A stretch of 64,000 nucleotides of DNA, from contig JAPWDM010000001.1 of NCBI GenBank assembly GCA_035578155.1, positions 744,001-808,000 of the forward strand, read 5' to 3'. Numbering within the stretch: position 1 is the stretch's first letter; each line of letters opens with the position of its first letter. Both the position numbers and the translations under genes were made by a program. The notes under the pieces were generated by a model. That model was given only the letters and a program-made list of their open reading frames with translations, did not search any database and had not been told where the DNA came from. This DNA comes from Brachynemurus nebulosus (lineage: Eukaryota; Arthropoda; Insecta; Neuroptera; Myrmeleontidae). Of this stretch, positions 11,721 to 55,560 are shown in pieces.

Positions 11721-11894
11721 ACATTGCTGGCGTTCCGGACAAAAATTTTGTTAGCCTAACGTCAGCTAACGGAGCTTTCACCGTTACAAACCAGAGGGCT
11801 CTGATTCAAAAAATTAATGCACGTTAATTATTTTTCATGGTTTTTCACGGTATAAATAATTAAAATTGACATAGTGTTTGAAAAATTACCAAAC

Positions 11895-11966
11895 TGGATC
11901 GGCTGGGACTCGAACCCGGATCTCTTGGTTACCAGCCAAGCGCCTTACCAACTAGGCCACCGATCA
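11895..11966 (-). ncRNA. tRNA-Thr-like module, array copy 1
   Basis: The minus strand folds as a tRNA: acceptor stem 6 of 7 pairs (GATCGG/CCGATC), D arm GCC/GGC, anticodon stem CTTGG/CCAAG with 7-base loop CTGGTAA, T arm with GGTTCGAGTCC. The A box TGGCCTAGTTGG and the B box both fit RNA polymerase III promoters. The sequence most resembles tRNA-Thr(AGT), but the loop anticodon is GGT, which eukaryotes do not normally use, and pair 1-72 is lost. A TTTTT terminator follows ten bases after the 3' end. I read it as a tRNA-derived module of a repeat, not a working tRNA gene. Confidence 0.6.
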
Positions 11967-12242
11967 CTTGTTCGAGTGCCACTCCAATTCAGTAATCAGT
12001 CAAACACAACCTCTCTCTAATGCGAGACGCAGTTTTATACTTTTAATTTCAAATGTTATCGAGTGCCTGTGAAACATTATTAGTGTATGGCGGATTTTTA
12101 TCCGTATTTAAACATACACCAATATTCATATGTTCACTCAATGTTCAGCTTTGGCTGATACTTGAACACTCGATGTACTTTGGCAAATGGCCAATTCATT
12201 ATGTTAATTAAAATTGACATAGTGTTTGAAAAATTACCAAAC

Positions 12243-12314
12243 TGGATCGGCTGGGACTCGAACCCGGATCTCTTGGTTACCAGCCAAGCGCCTTACCAAC
12301 TAGGCCACCGATCA
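12243..12314 (-). ncRNA. tRNA-Thr-like module, array copy 2
   Basis: Identical to copy 1 at 11895-11966 over the tRNA-like part, including the GGT loop and both Pol III boxes. Confidence 0.6.
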
Positions 12315-12590
12315 CTTGTTCGAGTGCCACTCCAATTCAGTAATCAGTCAAACACAACCTCTCTCTAATGCGAGACGCAGTTTTATACTTTTAATTTCAA
12401 ATGTTATCGAGTGCCTGTGAAACATTATTAGTGTATGGCGGATTTTTATCCGTATTTAAACATACACCAATATTCATATGTTCACTCAATGTTCAGCTTT
12501 GGCTGATACTTGAACACTCGATGTACTTTGGCAAATGACCAATTCATTATGTTAATTAAAATTGACATAGTGTTTGAAAAATTACCAAAC

Positions 12591-12662
12591 TGGATCGGCT
12601 GGGACTCGAACCCGGATCTCTTGGTTACCAGCCAAGCGCCTTACCAACTAGGCCACCGATCA
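12591..12662 (-). ncRNA. tRNA-Thr-like module, array copy 3
   Basis: Identical to copies 1 and 2 over the tRNA-like part. Its unit is the truncated last one of the array. Confidence 0.6.
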
Positions 12663-12858
12663 CTTGTTCGAGTGCCACTCCAATTCAGTAATCAGTCAAA
12701 CACAACCTCTCTCTAATGCGAGACGCAGTTTTATACTTTTAATTTCAAATGTTATCGAGTGCCTGTGAAACATTATTAGTGTATGGCGGATTTTTATCCG
12801 TATAAATACTTGATTTTTGAAGTACAGCCACATTTAAAAATTATGGAATAAAAATAAT

Positions 12859-12962
12859 CAGTCACCATGTTCTTCTTCTTCTTCTTTTTACGGGTGGGGG
12901 GGGGGGGGGTCTTGTCAGCCCATGCACTGGTTCCTAGTGGAATATTGTGCAGTCACCATGTT
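12859..12962 (-). mobile_element. 78-bp retroposon tail with 13-bp target duplication
   Basis: CAGTCACCATGTT stands at 12859-12871 and again at 12950-12962. Read on the minus strand, the 78 bases between start CACAATATTCCACTAGGAAC, run through a C-tract and end in an (AAG)n tail. That is the pattern of a strongly 5'-truncated LINE or SINE copy with a simple-repeat tail. Confidence 0.65.
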
Positions 12963-13090
12963 AGAAATTGTTGTTTTAAGATATAATGTATGTCAGTTTT
13001 TTGAATGCGTGCCCTCTGGTTTGTAACGGTGAAAGCTCCGTTAGCTAACGTTAGGCTAACAAAATTTTCATCTGGAACGCCAGCATTGTT

Positions 13091-13914
13091 ACTTAATTAT
13101 ATCTGACAAAGTTGAAACTTTGGATCTTGACATAAAGAAATTATTGACACTGTTTTAATTTAAACGTATTTCTTTTTACAATAAACCTTGTTTCACCCTA
13201 TTTGATTCATTTTCTATTGACGTATAAACAAGAAAATTAAGAATTGCCACATAAAAATGTTTTATTGATTTTAAATAAAGATTTAACATTTTTATTTTTT
13301 TACATTGTTTATACATTTCTGACAGTTCAAAGATGAAATAATTGTTTTAAAACAATATCAATTCCATAATTCTTGTTTGGTTAACAGGGTGAAAGCTCGG
13401 CGCAGAATGAAAGAATTGAGTTACGTCCCAACCACCCTAACCACTAGCACCACTAGCGTAACTAATTGTGTTTTTGATTAAATAAATCAAACAAAATCTT
13501 CATCAACTACCAATTAAGTAATCCCCTCTGTACCGTCTATTGAATATGCGTAATAAGCCATTAGTCACATCTATTCCTTGTGTTAATTTATATTTAAAGG
13601 GTCGGGTGTGAACGAGGTACTAGAGAAAAAGAATTTATCGGAAATTCGTAGTCCGATAATAACTTAATCCTTCTGGGAAACAATTCGAACATAAAACGAA
13701 AGGTATATTTTGTTTTAGCAGACATCTCGACTCTCCGAAAATATGACTATTTTAATGAAAGTACAATAACGTTCATATAGTGCATAATTTACATTCAATA
13801 TTGAATTTACATTTTAATGTTTTCAATTAAATGATATAAAATAAGACTTCAGAAACACCCATTAATTACATAAGGGTATTTTTTATTTGAAAATTTCTTC
13901 GATATGTTTACAAC
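13091..13914. other. AT-rich intergenic DNA
   Basis: No gene, RNA or repeat pair recognised. Confidence 0.5.
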
Positions 13915-14345
13915 TTAGGAGTCATCAATAAAATACGTACACAAAAAGTAGGAAGGGAGGACACTACCCTTCGTGATTATGCGCGATGACGGGGGAAGAA
14001 GCTCGAATAAACGTAATGTGACATTTGAAGTGTATTTTGGAACATGAAACGTTGGAATGCCTGGTTGGAATGCTATTATCGTAATACGCATGTGTGTGTG
14101 ACGTCCATCTGACAATCAGAGTGGTAGGTTGGAACGAAGCTATTATTTATACATCAATTTTTTTTATTAATTAGAGAAGTAAGTTTGCAAAAGAATAAAA
14201 TAATTTTCTATTACGATTACCTATATATCAAAATTCAGCGAATATATGAAATGGCTTAGGCATGAGTTATGACGTTTTATTAGGTAGGGGGAGGGAGGAT
14301 AAAAATGCGTGAATTTCATCTGACGTATTTTATGAAGAGCCCCTT
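13915..14345. mobile_element. Small inverted-repeat element (AATAAAATACGT type)
   Basis: TAGGAGTCATCAATAAAATACG at the left (about 13916) is mirrored by GACGTATTTTATGAAGAGCCCC near 14322-14343. The G-rich stretch AGGAAGGGAGG at left is also mirrored. The ends resemble the GGGGTCATCCATAAAATACGTC terminus I recall from other arthropod repeats. The 66-codon minus frame inside is not recognised. Confidence 0.5.
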
Positions 14346-15367
14346 ATTATAAAATGAATAAAAATAAACAATAGTCATAAAAAATACTCTCCTTCTTTTT
14401 AAAAGGTGTTAATGTATCTAGATTATTCATTTAGATTCTAATATTCTAGCATTTTTCATTTTTTTCCACTAGTAATGTAAGCACTTTTTAAGTTATTTTT
14501 CTTTAAGAAGTAAAAATAAATAATTATTTAAAAATTTTTATTACTAAATTTTGTAAAAAAGCTTCTTAAAACTATTATATATTTAAAATACTGTTTTTCT
14601 CTACATTTTCAATGGCCTGTTATTGGTTTCATTATAAAATTGAAACTTAAGTTAACAATAGAATGATTTTTACAAATTTGGTTTGATGCGTTTGCCAACT
14701 AAAAAATAATTTCAAAATTGAGATGTACATGTACAAATTGATATGTAAAATTTATGAAAAGTGCATTAAAAAAAATTATGAATGTTTTGTGCATTAAAAT
14801 TACTGATACAATTTACAAACAGATTTAATAAATATTTATTCATCTGTTGCATTTTATTTGATAATTACAAATTCTTAGAACATTTCTACGACTTTTACAA
14901 GAAAAATTATTTTTTCTAGTAATGTGTTATTAAAATAAACTAATTAAGCTATTCAGATTAATTGTCTTTTTCTTACTAAATTATTTATAATTAATTCGTA
15001 GCACCGAGCGTTAAATTTTCCCCCGGTTAAAATTTAACCTACTCTAAAGTATTCGTTTCTATTCTATGAAGGAAATTTATAAGTTTTATCAACGTTATAT
15101 ACCTAACAAAAATTATCTATTTTATAATTATAGGTATTTAAAAAAATTTAATTTGGAGCAGCTTTATTACCTATTTGTTTTTTAAATTAATAATTAAATA
15201 GTTAATTATTAAAAATATATTCTATTGTCTATTTGTGCTCTCTGTATTGCATATATTTTCCAAAAAAAGCCAGAAATATTTTTTCATATTTTACTTATAA
15301 AAAACGTTTTTTTTTTTTTTTTTGTTACTTAATGTATGTGCAAAATACAAATTTTGAATATTAAAAT
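14346..15367. other. AT-rich intergenic DNA before the Rho-GEF 3' end
   Basis: Homopolymer-rich. Nothing recognised. Confidence 0.5.
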
Positions 15368-15373
15368 TTTATT
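15368..15373 (-). promoter_or_regulatory. Likely polyadenylation signal of the Rho-GEF gene
   Basis: AATAAA on the minus strand, about 40 bases past the stop codon at 15413. Confidence 0.45.
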
Positions 15374-15412
15374 TATAATAATTATCCAAACGATAGAGCT
15401 AAATTATAATTT

Positions 15413-48277
<32,865 letters not shown>

Positions 48278-48760
48278 CTGTAAAAGAGGAGAATAATTTG
48301 TTAAGAATGTCTTTAGAATATAATTAATTTAGTACGCATACAGAATCTTTTTCTCTTTTTTGCACTTAACTAAGGTGGGTGGACCATGGAAGGCCATGCT
48401 CCTTAGAAGGCCAACTATCAAAAAGTCGTAGTTATTGACCTGTAAAGACATATTCCTTCTACATACACTAAGATCCATCAAACTCAAGACCAGTGCATAA
48501 AATAACATGTTAACTATAGGTGACACAAGTGTCGCCCAGTTCCAAGATTTTGTCGCTCAGTGGAGGTAGCTGGTGCCGGCAAATTTTTAAAGGGCAAAAT
48601 CATTTTAAGTAACGTTTTCAAAATTAAAAATTTCGTCTCATGCAAATTATTACGCTTTTTAAGCTTTGTAAAAGGTACAAAACAGGATTCGCTAATGTGA
48701 GAATTAATGAGTCACTTTGTTGTGGTCCAGGTCAGGTACGTATGGTGTAGCGGTATGGAC
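48278..48760. other. Intron or 5' flank of the Rho GEF
   Basis: Holds one of several GGCC-rich repeat words (GAAGGCCATGCTCCTTAGAA, then GGCCAAC, 48391-48416). No exon identified. Confidence 0.4.
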
Positions 48761-49147
48761 TAGGGATATCCGTAACCGTAACCAAAACTACCGGATATCC
48801 GAAATAATTAAATATCCGAAACCCAAACCGTATCCGAAAATAAAAGTTTCGGATTTGTTTCGGATAATAACAGACAACTGCCGTTGGAAAACTAAGTTTA
48901 AATCGAAGCAAGTTTTTGCTGCATGTATTTCTTTTGATAGATCTCCGCTGATTCGTGTTTGATGTTCACTTGTTGGAGTAAAATTTCCCCCTTTTTACTA
49001 AAAAATTTTCACTAAAAGCAATCATTCGTAAGCATAACCATATCCGAAACATTATCCGATATATTTGCATATCCGTAACCGAAATCGAAATCGAAAAAAA
49101 TGTTTTTAAATATCCGTATCCGAAATTTCATATCCATAACATCCCTA
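48761..49147. mobile_element. hAT-type MITE with many ATATCCG repeats
   Basis: Exact 8-bp duplication GTATGGAC (48753-48760 and 49148-49155) flanks ends TAGGGATATCCGTAACC and mirror ATATCCATAACATCCCTA. At least ten (A)TATCCG(A/T)AA words lie inside on both strands, the arrangement of hAT subterminal transposase-binding sites. No transposase. Confidence 0.9.
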
Positions 49148-49389
49148 GTATGGACTATGCAGTGGTATGTGTGTGGATGTGCGTGTGTACGTAAAAAATC
49201 TTAATATCAAAATAAGGCTAAAAATCACGTTTTGAGGCTTCAAAATGTCGAATTTTTCCTGGAAGGGCCTTGGATCATTCAATTGAAGTAGGGGGTTTCT
49301 GGTATTCTATACCTCCCCGGACCACGTGGATTCGCTCCCCTCCATGTCGTCCAGTGAAAATCTGTTAAAATATGTTCTGCTCAAGACCA

Positions 49390-49496
49390 CCGTCGCGGTG
49401 GCGAGTCGCTCGCGCCGCTATTGCGACAGTGCGATCTCAAGCTTCGTAGACTTCGGTCGTCGACGTTACAATTGTTATTCACGCGCACAGCAAAAC
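49390..49496 (+). other. GC/CpG-rich stretch ending in a strong splice donor
   Basis: CpG-rich DNA (ACCACCGTCGCGGTGGCGAG, GCGCCGCTATTGCGAC, GGTCGTCGACG) in AT-rich surroundings, followed at 49497 by the consensus donor GTAAGT. It could be a non-coding first exon of a plus-strand transcript, a promoter-proximal region, or a repeat fragment. The plus frame has no recognised protein content. Confidence 0.3.
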
Positions 49497-49499
49497 GTA

Positions 49500-50450
49500 A
49501 GTTTTTAGTTAAATAACCTATTATTATCTCATATTTTGAATTGTCGTATAAGGATATGTATATGGTATTAAAGGAAAAAAAAATAGTTTTGCCTCGATTT
49601 AAGTTAAAATATTGGTAGTGTTGGTTGGTAGTTAAAATTTGACGATTGGCCTTGCTAGGGTACATGGGCCTTAAAGGAACATCTACAAACCATTAACATA
49701 CGAACGTTGATTTTAAACATTCCTGACTAGAAGACTGACTATGTGCCATGATAAGTTTGTGATAATTATAGTACTCAGTCTGTAGTGTCTATTATTTTGT
49801 TATAATTAATATCAAAAAGTCATAGATAATTAATTGTTATTTTGGCGTTCTTAGGAACATTGCGACCTTACAAAGAACAGACCCATAAGAAGGCCATTTT
49901 AGGTAAAAAAAAGTTTTTAATTTCATTATAAAACCCTTTGGCAAGTTATTTGATATCAATATAATGCTCATTACTACTATTTTTAAATAATTTCCATTAA
50001 TATATTCTTAGTTATACGACGGTGTTCAAGTAATGTTCGTTAAGTTTTTTATAGATGATAAGAATATATTGAGCATTTAATGTTTCACTCAAATGAAAGA
50101 GCTTATTATGTAGTTTTAGTAAAAGCGGATATATTAATTGTTACAACTCTATTTTTAAGTTGAACGACTGATGTATAGTATTGGCCTTGTTTGGAGCCGT
50201 GTTCCTTGCAAGGCCATTTGGAAGAGCTTAAGAAAACTTAAGTTTAATAAAAAGCTAGGTTAATAAAAAGTGATTTATATGGTGCACAATAAAACAAAGT
50301 ATTACTTAATAATTTGTTTCCTTCATTTATCCAGTAAATAAACGAATAAAAAATGTTTATTATGTAGTAATACATAATACTTATGTAGTAAAGAGAACAA
50401 ATAGTTCAAATTGTTTTATATATAGGTATTATATTCTTTATAATGTACTA
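49500..50450. other. DNA with scattered AAGGCC/AGGAAC words
   Basis: GGCCTT...AGGAAC-type words recur near 49645, 49853, 49887 and 50183-50221 (TTGGCCTTG ... CAAGGCCATTTGG makes a hairpin). No gene seen. Confidence 0.4.
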
Positions 50451-52639
50451 GCTGGTACCCGCGGCTTCGCAAGCGTGAATTTCATAATTTAGTAAAGGTA
50501 ATCTCTTTTAAGTACACGGAAAAAAAGAGTTTAGTTCAGTGAAACGAAACTGCGTGTTTGGGAAATATTATTTCGTCCAAATAAAATTTTGATCACTAAA
50601 ATATTTCTCTTATTTCCAGGAATCAATTATTTTGTTTGTGTTTTTTGATAAATTTCAAACAAACACATTATTTCAGTTTTATATATTGTTTATTTGTTTA
50701 TATTTTATTTCTGTGTATCATATTTAGCTTCATGCACACCAAAGTTTATTTGGCTCAAACAATTAGTTTGTTTGATTCAAATAAAACAGTTACGACAAAA
50801 ACAAAATAATTACAACGCATGCGCGGAAATGTGGTCACGTGTAGAAGCCAAGCCAAGCCAAGCAATGTTATACGTAGGCCTAGTTATACGACTTATACAG
50901 TACATAAAAATATTTATTAACCGACATCTTGGATCTTGGTTGAAAACTTTTAATTCGAAATTAAATTTCACTATGTATACCTACATTGTATAAATTGTTT
51001 AAGACGTATTTAGCTTTTGTTTTAATATATTATGTAATAATTGTTGATACGACGGATAAAAAAACTGAAAGAGATTCTAAAAGCTGATGTTTGAAGAAAA
51101 TAACCTATATTTGTTGGTAAGTTTAAGTAACACATTAATTATTTTAATAAACAGTAGATATACTAAACGCCCATATTGTCCATAATAAATTGTATTGCTT
51201 TTTTTCAGACAATATACAACATTGAAAATAGCACTGCCGCAACAAATGACATATTTGAAGGCCTTGGATATTTATGTTTGTGTTTGTGTTAATTGGATTG
51301 TGTCCTTGTGTTATGTGATACTGATAAGTGATACTGATAAGTTAACGTTAATTTAGCGTTTATTTATGTAATACTAAAAATATGTGATTCAAAAAGTATT
51401 AAAAAACAAACAACCAAAGTTTTATTAACCGATTCAGTGCCATTGGCATGTTAACATGCCAAAGGAAACAAAGAGAGAAATATATCTTGCAATAAAAGAC
51501 AAGACTATATCAACTATATGTATTTTTAAAGTCATTAATCATTTTGACATTTTTAAGCCGCACTGAAATGGTTTAAATTGAAAAATATTGTTTCTCAGTT
51601 TTATAATTTATAAATAAATAATAAAAATAAATTACAAGTACACTACAAATCTACACTGGGTTATTTTCTAATAAAAATTTTTCCCAAAAAATGAATTAAA
51701 GTTAAATTGATACCTCTCTAGTTGTCCGGCTTGTTTTAAAATGAAATAATAATAAAAAGATAATACTGTGGATAATTTTATATATAGGTATAGATATTTA
51801 CAGAAATATATAAAATTTGCTTCTAATAATTTTTATTGAATGTTTTAACATAATTGAATTTATAGTGTACTATAAGAACATAAAAAAAATTTGTTTATTA
51901 TTGTCAGCAAAAAAATTTTCGACGGTTTGACTAATATGAATACTAGTGAATAGTGAATACTCATACACATACTGCATACATATGCACCAATACCAAAAAT
52001 CAATAAATTATCCTTTATCCAAATCAACGTTGTCAACTATAAAAACAACGTAGACTTCTTATAAAGTCAGTGTTATATATTATAATTTAATAAAATTAAA
52101 AGTACGCAAGATACTGTGTGATACACACAAAGTGGGAATGTCAAATTATAAGAATGGTAGATAATGGTTTCTTCATTCTTTTTACTTATGTTTTTGTAGA
52201 ATGTATTTTACTTAAAATGAATATCATAATGACATTTGAAATAATTTTAAAAAAATTATTACATGTTCCAAATATTAGTTTAATACCGACTTTACAAAAC
52301 ATACATAACTAACATAACAATGTTTATATTTTATGAAGGAAACAAAAATCTTACAATTAAAATAAAATATTTCCAGAAGTACGCAGATAATATGTAAACA
52401 ATTTTCTCTCTTTATCAATGTTTTTAAACCTGTCTTTTGCAAACAAAAATTGTTTGGCAGCCATTGAGTTAAAGTATTTGTAAATTTGAAGAATTTCATT
52501 GTTTAAAATTTATTTTTGAAATTTTTTTATATGGTTGTTTACGTTACCTGTTTGAATGTATGATAGTTTGCTGTTTATGTACTGGAAAATGCATAAATTA
52601 TACTACATTTTGAACTTGTATGTTTTATTATTTGATTGT

Positions 52640-52672
<33 letters not shown>

Positions 52673-54030
52673 GGATTACGTATTAACAATAAATAGTAAT
52701 CAGTGTGCTGATAAATTGATTTTCGTTTATTATATCCAATATATATTTATTTTTCAGGTAAATAAAAATAAAACTCAATTCAAATAGAAATAAAATTCAA
52801 CAGAGTGAAAAATTATTTGATGTAAATAAGAAAACTGAGTGCCCTAAATAATAAAGTGTTTAATACAAATAAAATTATTATTTGCAATACAATATATTTT
52901 GTTTCTACTGAAATAAAGTAGGAAGTTCCATCAGAACAACGTTCAAGTTCACGTAAATAACATTTTTATTTGGTGCAAATTAAAAATTTATTTAAATCTC
53001 AAACGAAAAATTTAATTCATGGAAATATGAAACTTATTTGACGGTATACAAACAAGAATTTTATTTGGTTTGAATAAAATTTATTTGATTGAAATAATTC
53101 TTTTTTTCCGTGTAGTTTGCTAATATATTTTGCCCCTATTTTCTAATCACAAGCTGAAATGATAGCCTTTTTTGATTGGTAAGTTCACTCATCAATCCTC
53201 TTTATTTTTAATTTCTCCCTTTAGCTAGTTATCTAGGAGCAATTGAAAATTTTCAAAAACTAATTGGCCATTTCTTCAAGCATATTACATAGACTAAAAA
53301 TCTAAAGTAAGCCTATTAAGAAGGTGTCAACGAATTTGGTATAGAAGTAAAAAGAGTATGTTGATTTAAAATACTCAAATTTTATTTGTTATTAAAATAA
53401 AATACGTAATATTTTGTAGACTTTACTCTAAATAAGTATCCTCTCTAATCCTATTGGAAAATTTAAATCCCTACTCCTACATCCCCTATAAGCGTTATAT
53501 TTCCTAAAGTAACTACGACTCATTATTGGAGACGCTAGAATAGTAGGCGTTAAAAATGTAAATTTTGACCTCTCCCCCATTTTTTTTTGCGTTTATTCCT
53601 TATTTTACTCTTTACAGGATAATTTTCAAAAAGTGTTGAAACATGTATTCATTAATTTAATTTTGACCTTTGACTATGTCCTCCAGTTTCATTCGCGTAA
53701 AATTATCCTAACTGTGAGTAAAGCTACTTTAAATCAGTCATTCCGAAACAAATCGGGCAAATTTAAATTCAAATCAATTCTTTAAAGTGCTTCGCTTCGC
53801 TCGCCAACCAGTTTAAAATTCTATATAATGCTTCGCTCCGCGCGCCAAACGACTCGAAAGTATTAATATATCTAATTTTCACATTTTGAAATCTTTCCAT
53901 AGATTCCCATATTGATGGTTTTAAATTTAATTCAATTTTAGATCCTTCTCAGGATCCGAAAACCATGGCGGATTTTTTAAAAGTGTGTTCAATTCCTCCG
54001 TAATTTAACTTTACTACTATCCTTTTCTAA
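50451..54030. mobile_element. Older repeat split by a 2.6-kb insertion
   Basis: The left flank CTAGCTGGTACCCGCGGCTT, CGCAAGCGTG resembles a repeat end I recall as common in insects. The right part (53114-54030) has matching features (GCTTCGCTCGCCAACC, CTTCGCTCCGCGCGCC). About 53685-54030 is related to 59960-60250 (TTTCATxCGC(G/A)TAAAATTAT, GTCCTTTTCTxAAGTGAAATTTT). Confidence 0.45.
50514..53113. mobile_element. ACACGGA-ended element (2.6 kb)
   Basis: ACACGGAAAAAAAGAGTTTA at left and, reversed, ACACGGAAAAAAAGAATTAT at right; AGT stands outside both ends. The interior is AT-rich with no transposase. The same terminus, with GAGAGAAA in place of AAAAAA, bounds 61309-62244. Confidence 0.7.
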
Positions 54031-54720
54031 AGTGAAATTTTAGTAAAAAAGTTTTGAAGTTAACATTTAAATTTTTAAATATCATTTTTATCATAACCTA
54101 GGTAATCTTTTGTTTTTATTTCTTTTGTTCCCGTTTATTGTTAAATTAGTATTTTTGATATATCAACTTTTGTCTCGAATATATCAATCTCCCTAAAGAA
54201 TATTGTGATAATTTTGACTGAGGATGTTGTCGATGTTGAGATGATGAAGCGTCTAAGGAATAAATTTATAATGTTTAACTGAAATCTGTCCCGTGGTTTT
54301 TGTGTCAGCCGTTCTCATAGAAAACCTAACTGATAATTTTATTATATAAATTTTATGTATCTTCCAAAATATCAGTTTTAGATAAGATGATTCATTTGAA
54401 AAAAAAAATAGATTTTCACAATAAACAAAAAATATTTAAAAAAATGCTTTATGTGACCACCCTGTATCAAGTCAAAAAGCTGAAATATCATTGTCACATA
54501 AAATATTAGTAACAATTTTCAGCGAATTCAAATCTGCTGTCAAAAACACTTTAAATAACAAATTTGGTGTCAACTTCCGGTATAACCGGAAGTGGCAGCA
54601 AGTTAAAAATATTGTAATTAAAATCTTCATAACTGAAAACTTCTATAACCAAATTTTCAAAAATCTAATTTATTTAGAAGACCATGAGCTTTTAATAAAG
54701 ATTCTATTTGAATCATCCTG
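54031..54720. other. Repeat remnants with CACCCTGTA ends
   Basis: GTGACCACCCTGTAT at 54453-54467 looks like the right end of a CAGGGTGGTC-family element whose left end I could not find. GTCAACTTCCGGTATAACCG then GAAGTGG (54569-54595) is a short palindrome. ATCATCCTGTACAT near 54712 may be another right end. Confidence 0.4.
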
Positions 54721-55030
54721 TACATAACCATTTGGGAGATAGATTAAAATGTTGCTAAGATTGATCGGGAGGTTAATTTCTATATTCCCTGTAAATTTCA
54801 ACTCAATAACTTTAATAGTTTTTGAGTTAAATCGGTTCGTACAAACAGACAAACAGACAGACAGACAGACAAAAATTTTCCTAAAGTTATATTTGGCATA
54901 TATGTCGAATTTGCAAACTGAAACACATACTAATACTTACAAATTCGAAAATCACAGGCAAACCCTTCTATTTTATGTATAGGTATTGATAAATAAAATA
55001 ATGTTTAGGAAACTAGAAACTTTTTTTAAA
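54721..55030. other. AT-rich DNA with (GACA)n
   Basis: Contains AAACAGACAAACAGACAGAC (54843-54870), common at repeat ends. No gene. Confidence 0.4.
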
Positions 55031-55039
55031 GATAAATTT

Positions 55040-55560
55040 TAAGTGTAGTCCGGACTGGTAAGAAAACTAACAAGCTTCCCGGTACAATAAAAAATTTTCA
55101 AAAATCTTTTCTCCAAAAATACAGTTGACGAGCAAAACAAAAAATCCCCAAAAAGCGGCCTTCTTACTTTTTCTGAGACCCTAACCGAGGCTCGAGATCC
55201 CCAGGCAATTGCCCCACCTGACCCGTTCTTTCGCCAGCCCTGTAATATAAAAAGATTTTCCTTCATTTTGAAAAAGCAGCACCTGAAATATTAAATTTCG
55301 TAAATTTAGATATCAAGGTAAATTTAGTTATAAAATTTTTTGGCTGCATATACAGGGTCGTGAAAAGAAATAAAAGACCCCGGAAACTTTGCCTCCCTAA
55401 AAATACAGTCAACCAGCAAAAAAAAAAAAACATGCCAAACTCACTTCTCACTTTTATTAACTTTTACTGAAAGTTTTTACCAATAACTCCGGGCCACTTT
55501 TGCAAACCCAAGCTTCGGGTCCCTCCCTTTCGTCGGGCCCTATATACATATGAGTGATTC
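55040..55560. repeat. Two diverged copies of a hAT-like repeat in tandem
   Basis: 55048-55245 and 55362-55545 share the order AGAAA..., CTCC(A/C)xAAAATACAGT(T/C)(G/A)AC(G/C)AGCAAAA, CTTCT(T/C)ACTTTT and a right end TTTCG(C/T)C(A/G)G(C/G)CCT. The ends, reversed, read AGGGC(T/C)(G/C)(G/A)CGAAA, similar to hAT-type CAGGGC termini. The duplications are not clear. Confidence 0.55.

Larger units (their letters stand above)
11858..12803 (-). repeat. 348-bp tandem array, 2.7 copies, each with a tRNA-Thr-like module
   Basis: Copies start at 11858, 12206 and 12554, exactly 348 bases apart and almost identical (e.g. AATGGCC against AATGACC at the end of units 1 and 2). Each unit, read on the minus strand, has a tRNA-like module of about 72 nt followed by a ~276-nt body with an ATGTTCA/TGAACA hairpin. 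The near-identity implies recent amplification or gene conversion. The same family occurs head-to-head at 36905-37560. Confidence 0.92.
11721..13090. mobile_element. 1.37-kb element with ~90-bp terminal inverted repeats carrying a tRNA-like tandem array
   Basis: The left end 11721-11809 and the right end 13001-13090 are inverted copies (about 90% identical over ~90 bases), including TTTTGTTAGCCTAACG and GGAGCTTTCACCGTTACAAA. The inside holds a 2.7-copy array of a 348-bp unit (11858-12803), an AT-rich stretch, and a small secondary insertion (12872-12949). No transposase is encoded, so any movement would need an enzyme supplied in trans. The flanks show no clear target duplication. Confidence 0.75.

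Noticed and set aside
11895..12662. Three true tRNA-Thr genes
   Set aside because: The loop would give a GGT anticodon, not used in eukaryotes, the first acceptor pair is lost, and the modules sit in a tandem mobile repeat. Better read as tRNA-derived modules.
12162..12716. Two identical 68-codon frames
   Set aside because: They translate the antisense of the tRNA-like module and the repeat body, and recur only because the 348-bp unit recurs.
11858..12803. CRISPR-like array
   Set aside because: The 348-bp units are contiguous with no unique spacers, in a eukaryotic genome.
49381..49665. Upstream Rho-GEF exon in the minus-strand frame ending SPPRRWS
   Set aside because: No donor in the right place or phase to join the acceptor at 48278, and the plus strand has the better splice signal here.
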